The notes under the pieces were generated by a model that saw only the letters and a list, made by a program, of their open reading frames with translations, did no database searches and was not told the DNA's origin. A stretch of 7,279 nucleotides of DNA from an uncultured Clostridia bacterium (GTDB taxonomy: Bacteria > Bacillota > Clostridia > Oscillospirales > Ruminococcaceae): the NCBI GenBank assembly GCA_947628385.1, contig CANQZS010000094.1:1-7279 (forward strand). Direction: 5' to 3'. Shown piece after piece: positions 1-5,499 of this stretch; position 1 is the first letter of the stretch, and each line of letters starts with the position of its first letter. Position numbers and translations under genes: made by a program.

Positions 1-52
1 ACTTGACTCTGACTCAAGCATTACCGGGGTTCGAATCCCTGCACCCCAGCCA
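1..52 (+). tRNA. tRNA-Gln (CTG anticodon), 3' portion only
   Basis: The window opens inside a tRNA. The anticodon stem is 2-6 (CTTGA) pairing with 14-18 (TCAAG). The 7-base loop at 7-13 carries anticodon CTG at 9-11, which reads glutamine codon CAG. The T-arm stem is 25-29/37-41 with the canonical TTCGAAT loop at 30-36. The 3' acceptor strand is CACCCCA at 42-48, followed by discriminator G and an encoded CCA at 50-52. The acceptor sequence with a G discriminator resembles bacterial tRNA-Gln, supporting the identity given by the anticodon. The 5' acceptor strand and D-arm lie outside the window. A strong terminator starts two bases after the CCA, so this is the last gene of its transcript. 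Confidence 0.93.
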
Positions 53-53
53 A

Positions 54-95
54 AAGACCCGATACGTTCTTGTATCGGGTCTTATTTTTATTTCA
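54..95 (+). terminator. Intrinsic terminator after tRNA-Gln, probably bidirectional
   Basis: A perfect 12-bp stem (54-65 AAGACCCGATAC with 72-83 GTATCGGGTCTT) and a 6-base loop are followed by a T-rich tail, TATTTTTATTT. It ends the tRNA transcript. On the minus strand the same stem is followed by TTTT, so it may also stop transcription arriving from the sigma/anti-sigma operon. That operon ends at 177 and has no better terminator in 96-176; only a weak GC-rich hairpin (CGGC/GCCG) is visible there. Confidence 0.9.
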
Positions 96-176
96 TGCGG
101 AACGCCGCTTGGGGGCACGGCTTTTTCCGCCGAAAAGCGTTATAATGCTGATCTCTCATTTTATATCGTGGATAAA

Positions 177-1178
177 CTATTCCCCACTGATAAGATCCTC
201 AAACAGCGTGTAGTCGGATCCGTCTCCCAGAAGTCGGAACAGCGACCTGTTGATAAGATCATAGTCCTCATCGGAAAGCATATACGTAGTTCTTTCCTGA
301 GGAGAGCTGTGCTTGGCAATTACCAAGCTCTGAGCATCGGTAAGGTAAATGCTGTAGAATATATCCCCTGTTTCCTTGTCGGATAATTGCAGCATGAATA
401 CGGACACGAATCCCTCATTCGGAACGATCCTTGATCCCGCAGGGATCGACTTTACAATTTCAATAATATCCGCGATCTCCTCACCGCTGAACGTCCTGCT
501 CCCGCCGGAGGTGATCTCTCCCATATCAAAATAAGGAGTTACCTCACCAGTCACATTTTCGGGAGCTATATCTGCAATTTCCGGAATATTTTCCGTTCCC
601 TTGACATTTATATCGGGATAACCGCTCTTTTCATCATTATTGTCATAAACGGGATCTGCTTCGGGAATGGCAAACGAGAACGCGTTCTCATCTGCTCCTA
701 TATACATTGCCACCCCGCCGTCAGGCTCCTCATTATCGTCAGAAGCTGATGATGCCGGAGGATCATATCCGGCTGCGTCATGCGCAGCCTCCTCATTTTC
801 AAGCTCCGGAACAGCTTCCTCATATTCCTCATCAAGACCGGCAAAGCTATCGTCCTCAGAAAACCGGTCAATAAGCTCCGGAGCGCTCCGGATCTCGGTA
901 GTTATCTCGGTGGTTATGCTTGTAAGGCTCGTTTCGGATACGGAGCTTATATTATCCTCTCTTTCATCAAGGACAAGCTTTCCTCCGATAATGCAGACTA
1001 TACACGCTGCCGCCGCCATGATCCCTCCGGTCACTCTGCCGCTGAAGTGAAAGGGCTTCTTTTCGCTGTCGTCATCAGACAGATCGTTAAGCAGAGCTTC
1101 GGTTCTTTTATAAAAGCTGTCGGAGATCTTAACGCTGTCCATAGCGTCTTTGTAATACTTAATCGACCTGCTCATCAT
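177..1178 (-). CDS. Single-pass membrane protein, probable anti-sigma factor of the adjacent ECF sigma factor
   Basis: This is a 333-residue protein. It has a short cytoplasmic N-terminus (about 1-48, starting MMSRSIKYYKDAMDSV), one hydrophobic segment at about 50-70 (Ala/Ile/Cys/Gly-rich), then a long acidic, Ser/Glu-rich linker (about 75-215). A better-structured C-terminal domain (about 215-333) would lie outside the cell. The small intracellular head, one membrane span and position directly behind an ECF sigma gene fit an anti-sigma factor that holds the sigma at the membrane. The head has no HxxxCxxC zinc-binding motif, so it is not a classical RsiW-type ZAS protein. The start overlaps the sigma gene by 20 bp. 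AGGAGG at 1184-1189 lies 5 bases before ATG 1178 and 8 before ATG 1175; a TTG at 1181 is in frame but too close. The signal sensed is unknown. Topology and role are inferred from layout. Confidence 0.75.
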   Translation of the reverse strand: MMSRSIKYYKDAMDSVKISDSFYKRTEALLNDLSDDDSEKKPFHFSGRVTGGIMAAAACIVCIIGGKLVLDEREDNISSVSETSLTSITTEITTEIRSAPELIDRFSEDDSFAGLDEEYEEAVPELENEEAAHDAAGYDPPASSASDDNEEPDGGVAMYIGADENAFSFAIPEADPVYDNNDEKSGYPDINVKGTENIPEIADIAPENVTGEVTPYFDMGEITSGGSRTFSGEEIADIIEIVKSIPAGSRIVPNEGFVSVFMLQLSDKETGDIFYSIYLTDAQSLVIAKHSSPQERTTYMLSDEDYDLINRSLFRLLGDGSDYTLFEDLISGE

Positions 1179-1680
1179 CAAAGCCTCCTATCATCATTTC
1201 TTTCAGCAGAGCTCTTCCTCTTGCAAGAAGAGTTCCCACAGTAGCGGGCTTTTTGCCTACAATGGCGGCAATTTCCTTTATTGAATAGCCGTCGTAATAA
1301 AACAGGTGGATCACCGTTCTGTACTTTTCCGGAAGTGACAGAACAGCCTCCATTACCTCGCTTTTTTCGTTTTCACTATCTTCCGTTTCGGGAACATCGG
1401 TATCATTCAGTCCCACCGTCCTTGTTATCCAACCGGAGCGCAGGTGGTTCTTGCTTTTGTTTATAGCTGTTCTCAGCAGCCATGCCTTTTCGTGTTCGGG
1501 ACTTTCAAAGCCCTTTCCCCGTCTGAGCAGCGCTACAAAAACGTCCTGTGCAATATCCTCCGCGTCGAAAATATTCCGCACATAGGTATAACAAAGCCTT
1601 ATTATCGTCTGGGAATAAGTATCCAGAACGTACTGAATATAACCCTCCGTCCCGTATCCGGCAATATTTTCGGAATACAT
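1159..1680 (-). CDS. ECF-type RNA polymerase sigma factor (sigma-70 family)
   Basis: At 173 residues this has the usual ECF length. Region sigma-2 spans about 18-85 and contains the typical core DAEDIAQDVFVALL (39-52), followed by the KAWLLRTAINKSKNHLR stretch (66-81). After an acidic linker (about 95-108), region sigma-4 (about 110-162) shows LSLPEKYRTVIHLFYYDGYS and the helix-turn-helix IKEIAAIVGKKPATVGTLLARG that reads the -35 element. It would direct RNA polymerase to a small stress or envelope regulon. The chosen start is ATG 1680, six bases after a G7 run that can serve as a Shine-Dalgarno. An in-frame GTG at 1701 has no good site. The downstream membrane protein overlaps its end and is presumably its anti-sigma partner. 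The regulon cannot be told from the sequence. Confidence 0.92.
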   Translation of the reverse strand: MYSENIAGYGTEGYIQYVLDTYSQTIIRLCYTYVRNIFDAEDIAQDVFVALLRRGKGFESPEHEKAWLLRTAINKSKNHLRSGWITRTVGLNDTDVPETEDSENEKSEVMEAVLSLPEKYRTVIHLFYYDGYSIKEIAAIVGKKPATVGTLLARGRALLKEMMIGGFDDEQVD

Positions 1681-1744
1681 TTTATTCCCCCCCAAGCACA
1701 CAGCCCCGGCCGTGCGGAATATTGTTTATGGATATTCGGGATAA

Positions 1745-1785
1745 TATCGGGATCAGACCGGACTTCACAGTATCCGATCCCGATA
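1745..1785 (-). promoter_or_regulatory. Large hairpin in the leader of the sigma-factor operon
   Basis: A perfect 10-bp inverted repeat (TATCGGGATC at 1745-1754, GATCCCGATA at 1776-1785) encloses 21 bases. Read on the minus strand, the loop region can fold further (GG..ACT GTGA AGTCC), giving a GNRA-type tetraloop. No T-tract follows, so it is not an ordinary terminator. A second copy of the 3' arm (TATCCCGA, about 1734-1741) lies just downstream in the transcript, so the 5' arm could pair with either copy. It sits 65 bases upstream of the sigma start. It may be an RNA control element or an operator; the function is unknown. Confidence 0.45.
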
Positions 1786-1893
1786 CAGAGCGATCCTTGC
1801 TTTCTATAATGAATACAATCCGTAAGGGCAGTTTTTTTCATTCCTCAAAAATATTTTTGTAAATATTTTATGAACGTCCCCCTGCGGATATAC

Positions 1894-1925
1894 AAAAACG
1901 GCTGCCCCTTTCGGAACAGCCGTTT
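1894..1925 (-). terminator. Intrinsic terminator of rpsT
   Basis: Read on the minus strand, AAACGGCTG pairs with CAGCCGTTT. The stem is extended by TTCC/GGGG (G-U and G-C pairs) to 13 bp and capped by a GAAA tetraloop, and is followed by a TTTTT run. It begins 20 bases after the rpsT stop codon and separates rpsT from the sigma-factor operon in the same direction. Confidence 0.92.
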
Positions 1926-1945
1926 ACCGTCAGAATTTGCAAGGC

Positions 1946-2209
1946 TTACAGCTTAGCAGCATTGAGCTTCTTAGCAAGCTGTGATTTCTTTCTTGCAGCA
2001 GCGTTCTTGTGAATGATATTCTTAGCCGCAGCCTGATCTACCTTTTTCATAGCCAGTCTGATAGCAGCCTCGGAATTCTCAGCCTTTGCGGCGCAAGCAG
2101 CGTCAGCAGTCTTGAGCACGGTCTTGAGGTTGGACTTTACCATTTTGTTCTGCATGGTCTTTGCCTTGATGACCTTAACTCTCTTCTTAGCGGATTTAAT
2201 GTTTGGCAT
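1946..2209 (-). CDS. rpsT: Small ribosomal subunit protein S20 (bS20)
   Basis: This 87-residue, Lys/Ala-rich basic protein has the hallmark start MPNIKSAKKRVKV and the helical, alanine-rich body of bS20. The C-terminal stretch NIIHKNAAARKKSQLAKKL matches the conserved end of the family. It binds 16S rRNA early in 30S assembly. The full family length is present. The start is ATG 2209, preceded by AAGGAG with suitable spacing (AAGGAGAGAAAAGT then ATG). It is monocistronic, with a candidate promoter upstream and its own terminator downstream. Its divergent position next to gpr matches the arrangement known in Bacillus. Confidence 0.97.
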   Translation of the reverse strand: MPNIKSAKKRVKVIKAKTMQNKMVKSNLKTVLKTADAACAAKAENSEAAIRLAMKKVDQAAAKNIIHKNAAARKKSQLAKKLNAAKL

Positions 2210-2251
2210 ACTTTTCTCTCCTTAATAATTTCACGTTTTACGGAAACACTA

Positions 2252-2280
2252 AATTAAAATTCGGCATGACCGACATTCAA
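2252..2280 (-). promoter_or_regulatory. Candidate vegetative promoter of rpsT
   Basis: On the minus strand, TTGAAT (2275-2280) and TTAATT (2252-2257) are separated by 17 bases; TTTAAT at 16 bases is an alternative. This is a reasonable sigma-A match, about 40-45 bases before the S20 start. It was judged by eye only. Confidence 0.4.
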
Positions 2281-2578
2281 AGCCTGACACGGACGGCTTC
2301 ACACACCGATCCCTATAAAATGCGGATCTTACATTTTTAATACGGCTATGCAAAGACGTAATGATCGTTCTCCGCAGCGGGAACCTTACCGATTTGACAG
2401 TACGACTGCCCTAATCGTTTTAGCTCCTGCACAAGCCTAATATTAATATTAACATTTTTCCATGATTTTTTCAATAGGCAACATAAAAAAACACAGAAAA
2501 TTTTTACTCAGTTTTTTAAGCAATTTACACAAAATTCCCTGTCATGCCGGAAAATAACCTGAAAGGAATATTAAAAAA
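2281..2578. other. Gene-free region between rpsT and gpr
   Basis: The full divergent gap is 2210-2578 (369 bp). No reading frame with a ribosome binding site is seen. It holds the rpsT promoter candidate on its left. On the plus strand there is a perfect TTGACA at 2394-2399 followed after 17-18 bases only by a weak TTTTA(G). A perfect 14-bp A/T palindrome lies at 2438-2451 (TAATATTAATATTA). An A/T-rich run of about 120 bp leads to gpr. A forespore (sigma-F/G) promoter is expected for gpr from what is known in Bacillus. The best look-alike, CCATG with CATAAAA 17 bases later in 2460-2490, is poor. No known riboswitch or small RNA was recognised. Confidence 0.5.
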
Positions 2579-3436
2579 ATGTCAATTAGAACCGACCTTG
2601 CAGTTGAAATGATCGACGAGGACGCCTCCAGTCTCCCGAAAGGAATAAAGAGGAAGCTCCGTAAAAGCTCAGCCTGCACCATAACCGAGATCATCGTCAC
2701 CGACGACGCAGCAGGAGTCCGCATTGGAAAGCCCAAGGGGCGCTACATCACTATCGAAACGGATCGTCTTTCCGCAAGTCCCGAGGATCTCGACGAGCAA
2801 GTCTCCAACATTGCCGACGAAATAATCTCTCTGAAAGGAGAGGATCGCCATACTGCGCTTGTTGCCGGACTTGGGAATTCCGACATAACTCCCGACGCGC
2901 TCGGACCTATGGTAGTCTCTCAGATAATCGCCACAAGGCATCTGCATGACGAGCTTCCGGAGGGACACGAGCTGCGCAGATTAAACAAGGTCTCCGCTAT
3001 CGCCCCGGGAGTCCTTGGTCAGACCGGCATAGAAGCCGCCGAGATCGTCCGCTCACTCTGCGGAGAGGTAAAGCCGGACATAGTTATTGCCATAGACGCC
3101 CTTGCCTGCTCGGACATCTCCCGACTCGGCTCAACGATACAGCTAAGTGATTCAGGCATTTCCCCCGGCTCAGGAGTACAGAACCGCCGCCGCGAGCTTT
3201 CCGAAGCAACGCTTGGGATACCTGTCATCGCCATAGGCGTTCCCACAGTGGTGGATATGCACACTATCGTTGAAAACATAACCGGAAACCCGCCGGATAA
3301 GCACCTGCCGAATATGATGGTAACTCCCCGTGACGTGGACAAGCTTATCGAACGCACCTCACGGCTGCTTGCCTTTTCCATCAACAAGGCGCTCCAGCCG
3401 GAGCTTACCATTGAGGATATTACCGCTCTGTCATGA
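2579..3436 (+). CDS. gpr: GPR germination protease, short clostridial form
   Basis: This spore endopeptidase (peptidase family A25) cleaves the DNA-protecting small acid-soluble proteins during germination, freeing DNA and amino acids. The 285 residues align by eye along Bacillus GPR: RTDLAVE at 4-10, GRYITIE at 54-60, GLGNSDITPDALGP at 97-110, APGVLGQTGIE at 142-152, AIDALA at 171-176, SDSGISPGSGVQNRRREL at 190-207, and IPVIAIGVPTVVD at 214-226. The two aspartates equivalent to the essential pair in B. megaterium GPR are D106 (TPDALGP) and D173 (AIDALA). Two parts differ from Bacillus. Only about six residues precede the autoprocessing-type site TD|LA, and the roughly 70-residue segment before MMVTPRDVDKLI (246-257) is missing. 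The start is ATG 2579 with AAAGGA 11 bases upstream. spoIIP does not follow; the gene is convergent with yabR. Confidence 0.95.
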   Translation: MSIRTDLAVEMIDEDASSLPKGIKRKLRKSSACTITEIIVTDDAAGVRIGKPKGRYITIETDRLSASPEDLDEQVSNIADEIISLKGEDRHTALVAGLGNSDITPDALGPMVVSQIIATRHLHDELPEGHELRRLNKVSAIAPGVLGQTGIEAAEIVRSLCGEVKPDIVIAIDALACSDISRLGSTIQLSDSGISPGSGVQNRRRELSEATLGIPVIAIGVPTVVDMHTIVENITGNPPDKHLPNMMVTPRDVDKLIERTSRLLAFSINKALQPELTIEDITALS

Positions 3437-3495
3437 CAGCTCAGAATATCGGGAAATATCTCCCATTATCTTTTCTATCAGGATCCCCATTTTAC

Positions 3496-3532
3496 AAAAA
3501 AACAGCCGCACTATCTTTCCATAGTACGGCTG
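3496..3532 (-). terminator. Terminator of the yabP-yabQ-divIC-yabR operon (between convergent genes)
   Basis: CAGCCGCACTAT (3503-3514) pairs with ATAGTACGGCTG (3521-3532), giving 11 of 12 pairs with one C/A mismatch around a 6-base loop. On the minus strand the stem is followed by TTTTTTT, so its main direction is for yabR, whose stop lies just beyond it. On the plus strand the tail is the weaker GATCTTTT, which may also stop gpr transcripts. Confidence 0.88.
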
Positions 3533-3538
3533 GATCTT

Positions 3539-4000
3539 TTACTTCCTTCGCGACGGGTTCCTGCGCTTGACGTCAAGAACTTTTTTCAGGTCGCCCATGC
3601 GCTCGTCCGAGCTTTGCTTGAACTTATTGAGCATATCCTCAAAAGCCGCCTCCGGCGTCTGAGGAGCTTTTTCCTGAGCGGCTCTCTGATTGCTGCTGCT
3701 TTCCGGTCTGCGTCCGCCGCTGCTGCCTGCGCCGCGCCTGCCGCCGTCTCTTTTAGGCTGCTGATCCGCCAGAGCCTTTTTGATGGACAATGAGATCTTT
3801 CCCTCATCGCTTACGGAAAGTACCTTTACCTTAACGGTCTGACCCTCTGTAAGATGATCCTTTATTTCGTTTACGTAAGTGTTTGCCACCTCGCTGATAT
3901 GTACCATTCCGGTAGTGCCCGGCTCGATCTCGACAAACGCTCCGAACTTAGTTATTCCTGTTACCTTACCCTCATAGATTTTTCCTGTTTCAAGCTGCAT
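3539..4000 (-). CDS. yabR: S1-domain RNA-binding protein, YabR family
   Basis: The protein has 153 residues. An S1 RNA-binding domain fills about 1-75, with typical strands GKIYEGKVTGITKFGAFVEI (6-25), GMVHISEV (31-38) and VKVKVLSVSDEGKISLSIKK (56-75). A disordered Arg/Gly/Ser-rich linker follows (about 83-112, including GGRRGAGSSGGRR), which may itself bind RNA. The C-terminal tail FEDMLNKFKQSSDERMGDLK (120-139) recurs in clostridial members of this family as I know them. It likely binds RNA or ribosomes; its exact role is unclear even in Bacillus. It is the last gene of the operon, 79 bp after divIC, and lies in the same place as yabR in B. subtilis. The start is ATG 4000 with an AGAGGA site unusually far upstream (about 13 bases). 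Confidence 0.88.
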   Translation of the reverse strand: MQLETGKIYEGKVTGITKFGAFVEIEPGTTGMVHISEVANTYVNEIKDHLTEGQTVKVKVLSVSDEGKISLSIKKALADQQPKRDGGRRGAGSSGGRRPESSSNQRAAQEKAPQTPEAAFEDMLNKFKQSSDERMGDLKKVLDVKRRNPSRRK

Positions 4001-4079
4001 AAAATTTTTTTGATCCTCTCATAGATTTTACTTCAAGCATGCCATAGCAGCCGCACTGCTCTTAATTCCATAAAAAATG

Positions 4080-4433
4080 TCAATTACCAGTTGTATCATA
4101 GAATCGGCGCTCGTTCGGATAAGCATATCCGAGGACTTCTATAGCATAGCGCTCCATGAATTCTCTTTCATCTTCCTCTGAAAGGATACTCTGGTACTCA
4201 TCATTTTCGGCTTCGAGCCTTTGGGCTTTATCCTCAAGAACGGCAAGCTCCTGTTTTTTCTCGGCGATCTCCGCCTGTGTAAGAACGATCGAACTCAGGC
4301 AGTACAGAACGAAAGCGAGACTTGAGATCGTTACGAACAGGTTAAGCAGCGGATGGCTGTTCTTTTTTGTCCTGACAGACCTTGCGCCTGATTTTTTATT
4401 TTTCTGCGCATTGAGTATCTCCGCCTCGTTCAC
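4080..4433 (-). CDS. divIC: DivIC/FtsB-type septum formation initiator protein
   Basis: The 117-residue protein has the expected bitopic layout. A basic cytoplasmic N-terminus (1-28, with RTKK) precedes one membrane span at about 29-51. An external coiled coil follows at about 54-84 (AEIAEKKQELAVLEDKAQRL onwards). The family's C-terminal box EFMERYAIEVLGYAYPNERR lies at 91-110. DivIC works with FtsL and DivIB at the division septum to activate septal wall synthesis. The start is GTG 4433, with GGAGG seven bases upstream. It overlaps the yabQ stop as GTGA, indicating translational coupling. Its place between yabQ and yabR matches B. subtilis, where DivIC serves both vegetative and sporulation division. 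Confidence 0.93.
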   Translation of the reverse strand: MNEAEILNAQKNKKSGARSVRTKKNSHPLLNLFVTISSLAFVLYCLSSIVLTQAEIAEKKQELAVLEDKAQRLEAENDEYQSILSEEDEREFMERYAIEVLGYAYPNERRFYDTTGN

Positions 4434-4990
4434 GATCTCACCTCCCGATCTGCTTTCCGTGCATACTTTTTCGCCAGTTTAACGTACTTATTATACACCA
4501 TAGAGGCGGTATTTTTCAAGTGTTTTTTTGCACTTCCTTGAGATATTTTCATATTTTTATGATTTCGCACAAAAATAGGCATAATTTTTTGACATATAGT
4601 TTTAAATATTTTTACAAAAGGTTCAATCATAATGGAATATACTTTATGTAATATTCTGTAAAATGTCCCGAAAACGCTCCTGATAACGCCTATAACGACG
4701 CTTCCCACCGTCACAAGATAAAGGACGAATCCGATAAGCGAGCCGAAAAACATAAAAAACCTTATCTGTCCCCTTGCAAACATTGCCGAATAGCAGAACA
4801 GGCAGAAGCCGTATATCAGCCAGAAAATAATATCCTCCAGAATAACGGCTTTTTTTCCGGCAGCCGGCGGAAATATCACCCTGAACGCCCTGAAGACGTC
4901 ATATAACACCCCCAGCGCCGCGCCAAGCACCACCGACAGCAGGAACATTGCCGTATGCTGTGAAACGGAAAAAAACGTATCCAGATGCAA
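4430..4990 (-). CDS. yabQ: Spore cortex biosynthesis membrane protein YabQ
   Basis: This is a 186-residue membrane protein. Hydrophobic segments lie at about 10-32, 51-71 and 77-101, followed by an amphipathic region (about 105-140) and a strongly basic C-terminal tail (140-186). The signature GVLYDVFRAFR (27-37) and the pair LEDIIFWLIYGF / GQIRFFMFFGSLIGF match the YabQ family. In B. subtilis YabQ sits in the outer forespore membrane and is needed for cortex formation. The start is TTG 4990, supported by GAGG seven bases upstream and only 12 bp after yabP. The next ATG (codon 15) would remove part of the first membrane segment. The stop overlaps the divIC start. Confidence 0.92.
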   Translation of the reverse strand: MHLDTFFSVSQHTAMFLLSVVLGAALGVLYDVFRAFRVIFPPAAGKKAVILEDIIFWLIYGFCLFCYSAMFARGQIRFFMFFGSLIGFVLYLVTVGSVVIGVIRSVFGTFYRILHKVYSIMIEPFVKIFKTICQKIMPIFVRNHKNMKISQGSAKKHLKNTASMVYNKYVKLAKKYARKADREVRS

Positions 4991-5002
4991 GCTATCACCT
5001 CG

Positions 5003-5284
5003 TCAGCGAAAGATCTTCCCGAAAAATGAAAGCGGAGCTTTTTTATCGGGATCTCCGTAAAAAATGCTTTTTATCTCGCCCTCTACGGACATTTCACCGC
5101 TTTCCACGGACAGACCGTTTACGTGCAGATCGGTCCCCTTGATAGTCAGCTCCCCCATGCTTGTGTACAAAATGACCGTATTTTCGTCGAATCTGTCAAC
5201 GTCCGTAACTCCCGACAGGGACATTTTCCTGCGTCCCTCAAGGATAATATTATGCACCGGCGCCGCTTTATTAACTTCATTCAT
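5003..5284 (-). CDS. yabP: Sporulation protein YabP
   Basis: The 93-residue soluble protein carries the family pattern: HNIILEGRRKMSLSGVTDVD (11-30), then FDENTVILYTSMGELTIKG (32-50) and LHVNGLSVESGEMSVEGEI (53-71), ending before a short basic tail. YabP and its paralogue YqfC form a beta-rich fold; yabP is expressed in the mother cell during sporulation, and its precise role is unknown. It is the first gene of the operon. ATG 5284 lies nine bases after AGGAG (5294-5298), which is the 3' arm of a small hairpin. In Bacillus yabO (rqcP) precedes yabP; here the next gene is cwlJ on the other strand. Confidence 0.93.
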   Translation of the reverse strand: MNEVNKAAPVHNIILEGRRKMSLSGVTDVDRFDENTVILYTSMGELTIKGTDLHVNGLSVESGEMSVEGEIKSIFYGDPDKKAPLSFFGKIFR

Positions 5285-5292
5285 GATAAAAC

Positions 5293-5309
5293 ACTCCTTT
5301 GATAGGAGT
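5293..5309 (-). promoter_or_regulatory. Hairpin enclosing the yabP ribosome binding site
   Basis: Read on the minus strand, ACTCCT (5309-5304), a 5-base loop ATCAA and AGGAGT (5298-5293) form a perfect 6-bp hairpin. Its 3' arm is the yabP Shine-Dalgarno. If it folds, it would lower the start rate for yabP and, through coupling, yabQ. The 6-bp stem is modest, so this is a candidate only. Confidence 0.5.
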
Positions 5310-5499
5310 ATATTCGGACAGGCGGACGGTTAGAACCTGTCTTATCCGCAATATCCGTCATACATATGACGATCCGCGAATAGATATATAATACTGGATA
5401 GTATATCAGATCGCAGACGGCTTGCCAGCAGTCTGAATGAAAAAACAACGACCTGTTTTGCAAAAAAACGCGGTCTTTATCCGAGGAGGGAAAATTTCA
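5310..5499. promoter_or_regulatory. Divergent control region between yabP and cwlJ, with a 16-bp palindrome
   Basis: The two spore operons start back to back here. The clearest element is CGTCATA-CA-TATGACG at 5356-5371, a perfect 7+2+7 palindrome, flanked on the minus strand by related GCGGAT/ACGGAT hexamers (in 5343-5380). A second inverted repeat, GACAGG (5317-5322) and CCTGTC (5336-5341), lies nearer yabP. An A/T-rich stretch at 5381-5404 includes TATAAT (5387-5392) but no convincing -35 at the right distance. Mother-cell sigma-E promoters are expected on both sides from what is known in Bacillus, but no full match was found by eye. Confidence 0.45.

Noticed and set aside
3..386. Open frame of 127 codons on the plus strand
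   Set aside because: It begins inside the tRNA-Gln, crosses the terminator and runs antisense to the end of the anti-sigma gene, with no ribosome binding site.
667..1244. Two overlapping plus-strand frames (667-1050 and 780-1244)
   Set aside because: Both are antisense to the anti-sigma gene. Their serine-rich or mixed composition mirrors the acidic coding strand, and no ribosome binding site is present.
1602..1841. 79-codon minus-strand frame starting MKKTALTDC, overlapping the sigma start
   Set aside because: GAGGA directly abuts its ATG, too close for a functional site. It covers the leader hairpin and enters the sigma gene in another frame, with no recognisable family.
2669..3411. Minus-strand frames antisense to gpr
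   Set aside because: Shadow frames of a clearly assigned gene with strong codon bias on the plus strand.
3330..3524. 64-codon plus-strand frame overlapping the gpr end
   Set aside because: It runs into the convergent terminator, has no start signal and has a composition typical of an out-of-frame reading.
4046..4060. AGCAG/CTGCT hairpin between divIC and yabR
   Set aside because: The 5-bp stem is short and no T-tract follows it in the direction of transcription, so it does not qualify as a terminator.
5359..5366. CATACATA resembling a sigma-E -10 box on the plus strand before cwlJ
   Set aside because: Seven of eight bases match, but nothing like the -35 element is found about 14 bases upstream, and the bases belong to the palindrome.
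5437..5499. Upstream in-frame start extending the CwlJ-type protein by 21 residues
   Set aside because: The extension lacks a ribosome binding site and is not a signal peptide. ATG 5500 has an ideal GAGGAGGG and gives the normal CwlJ length.
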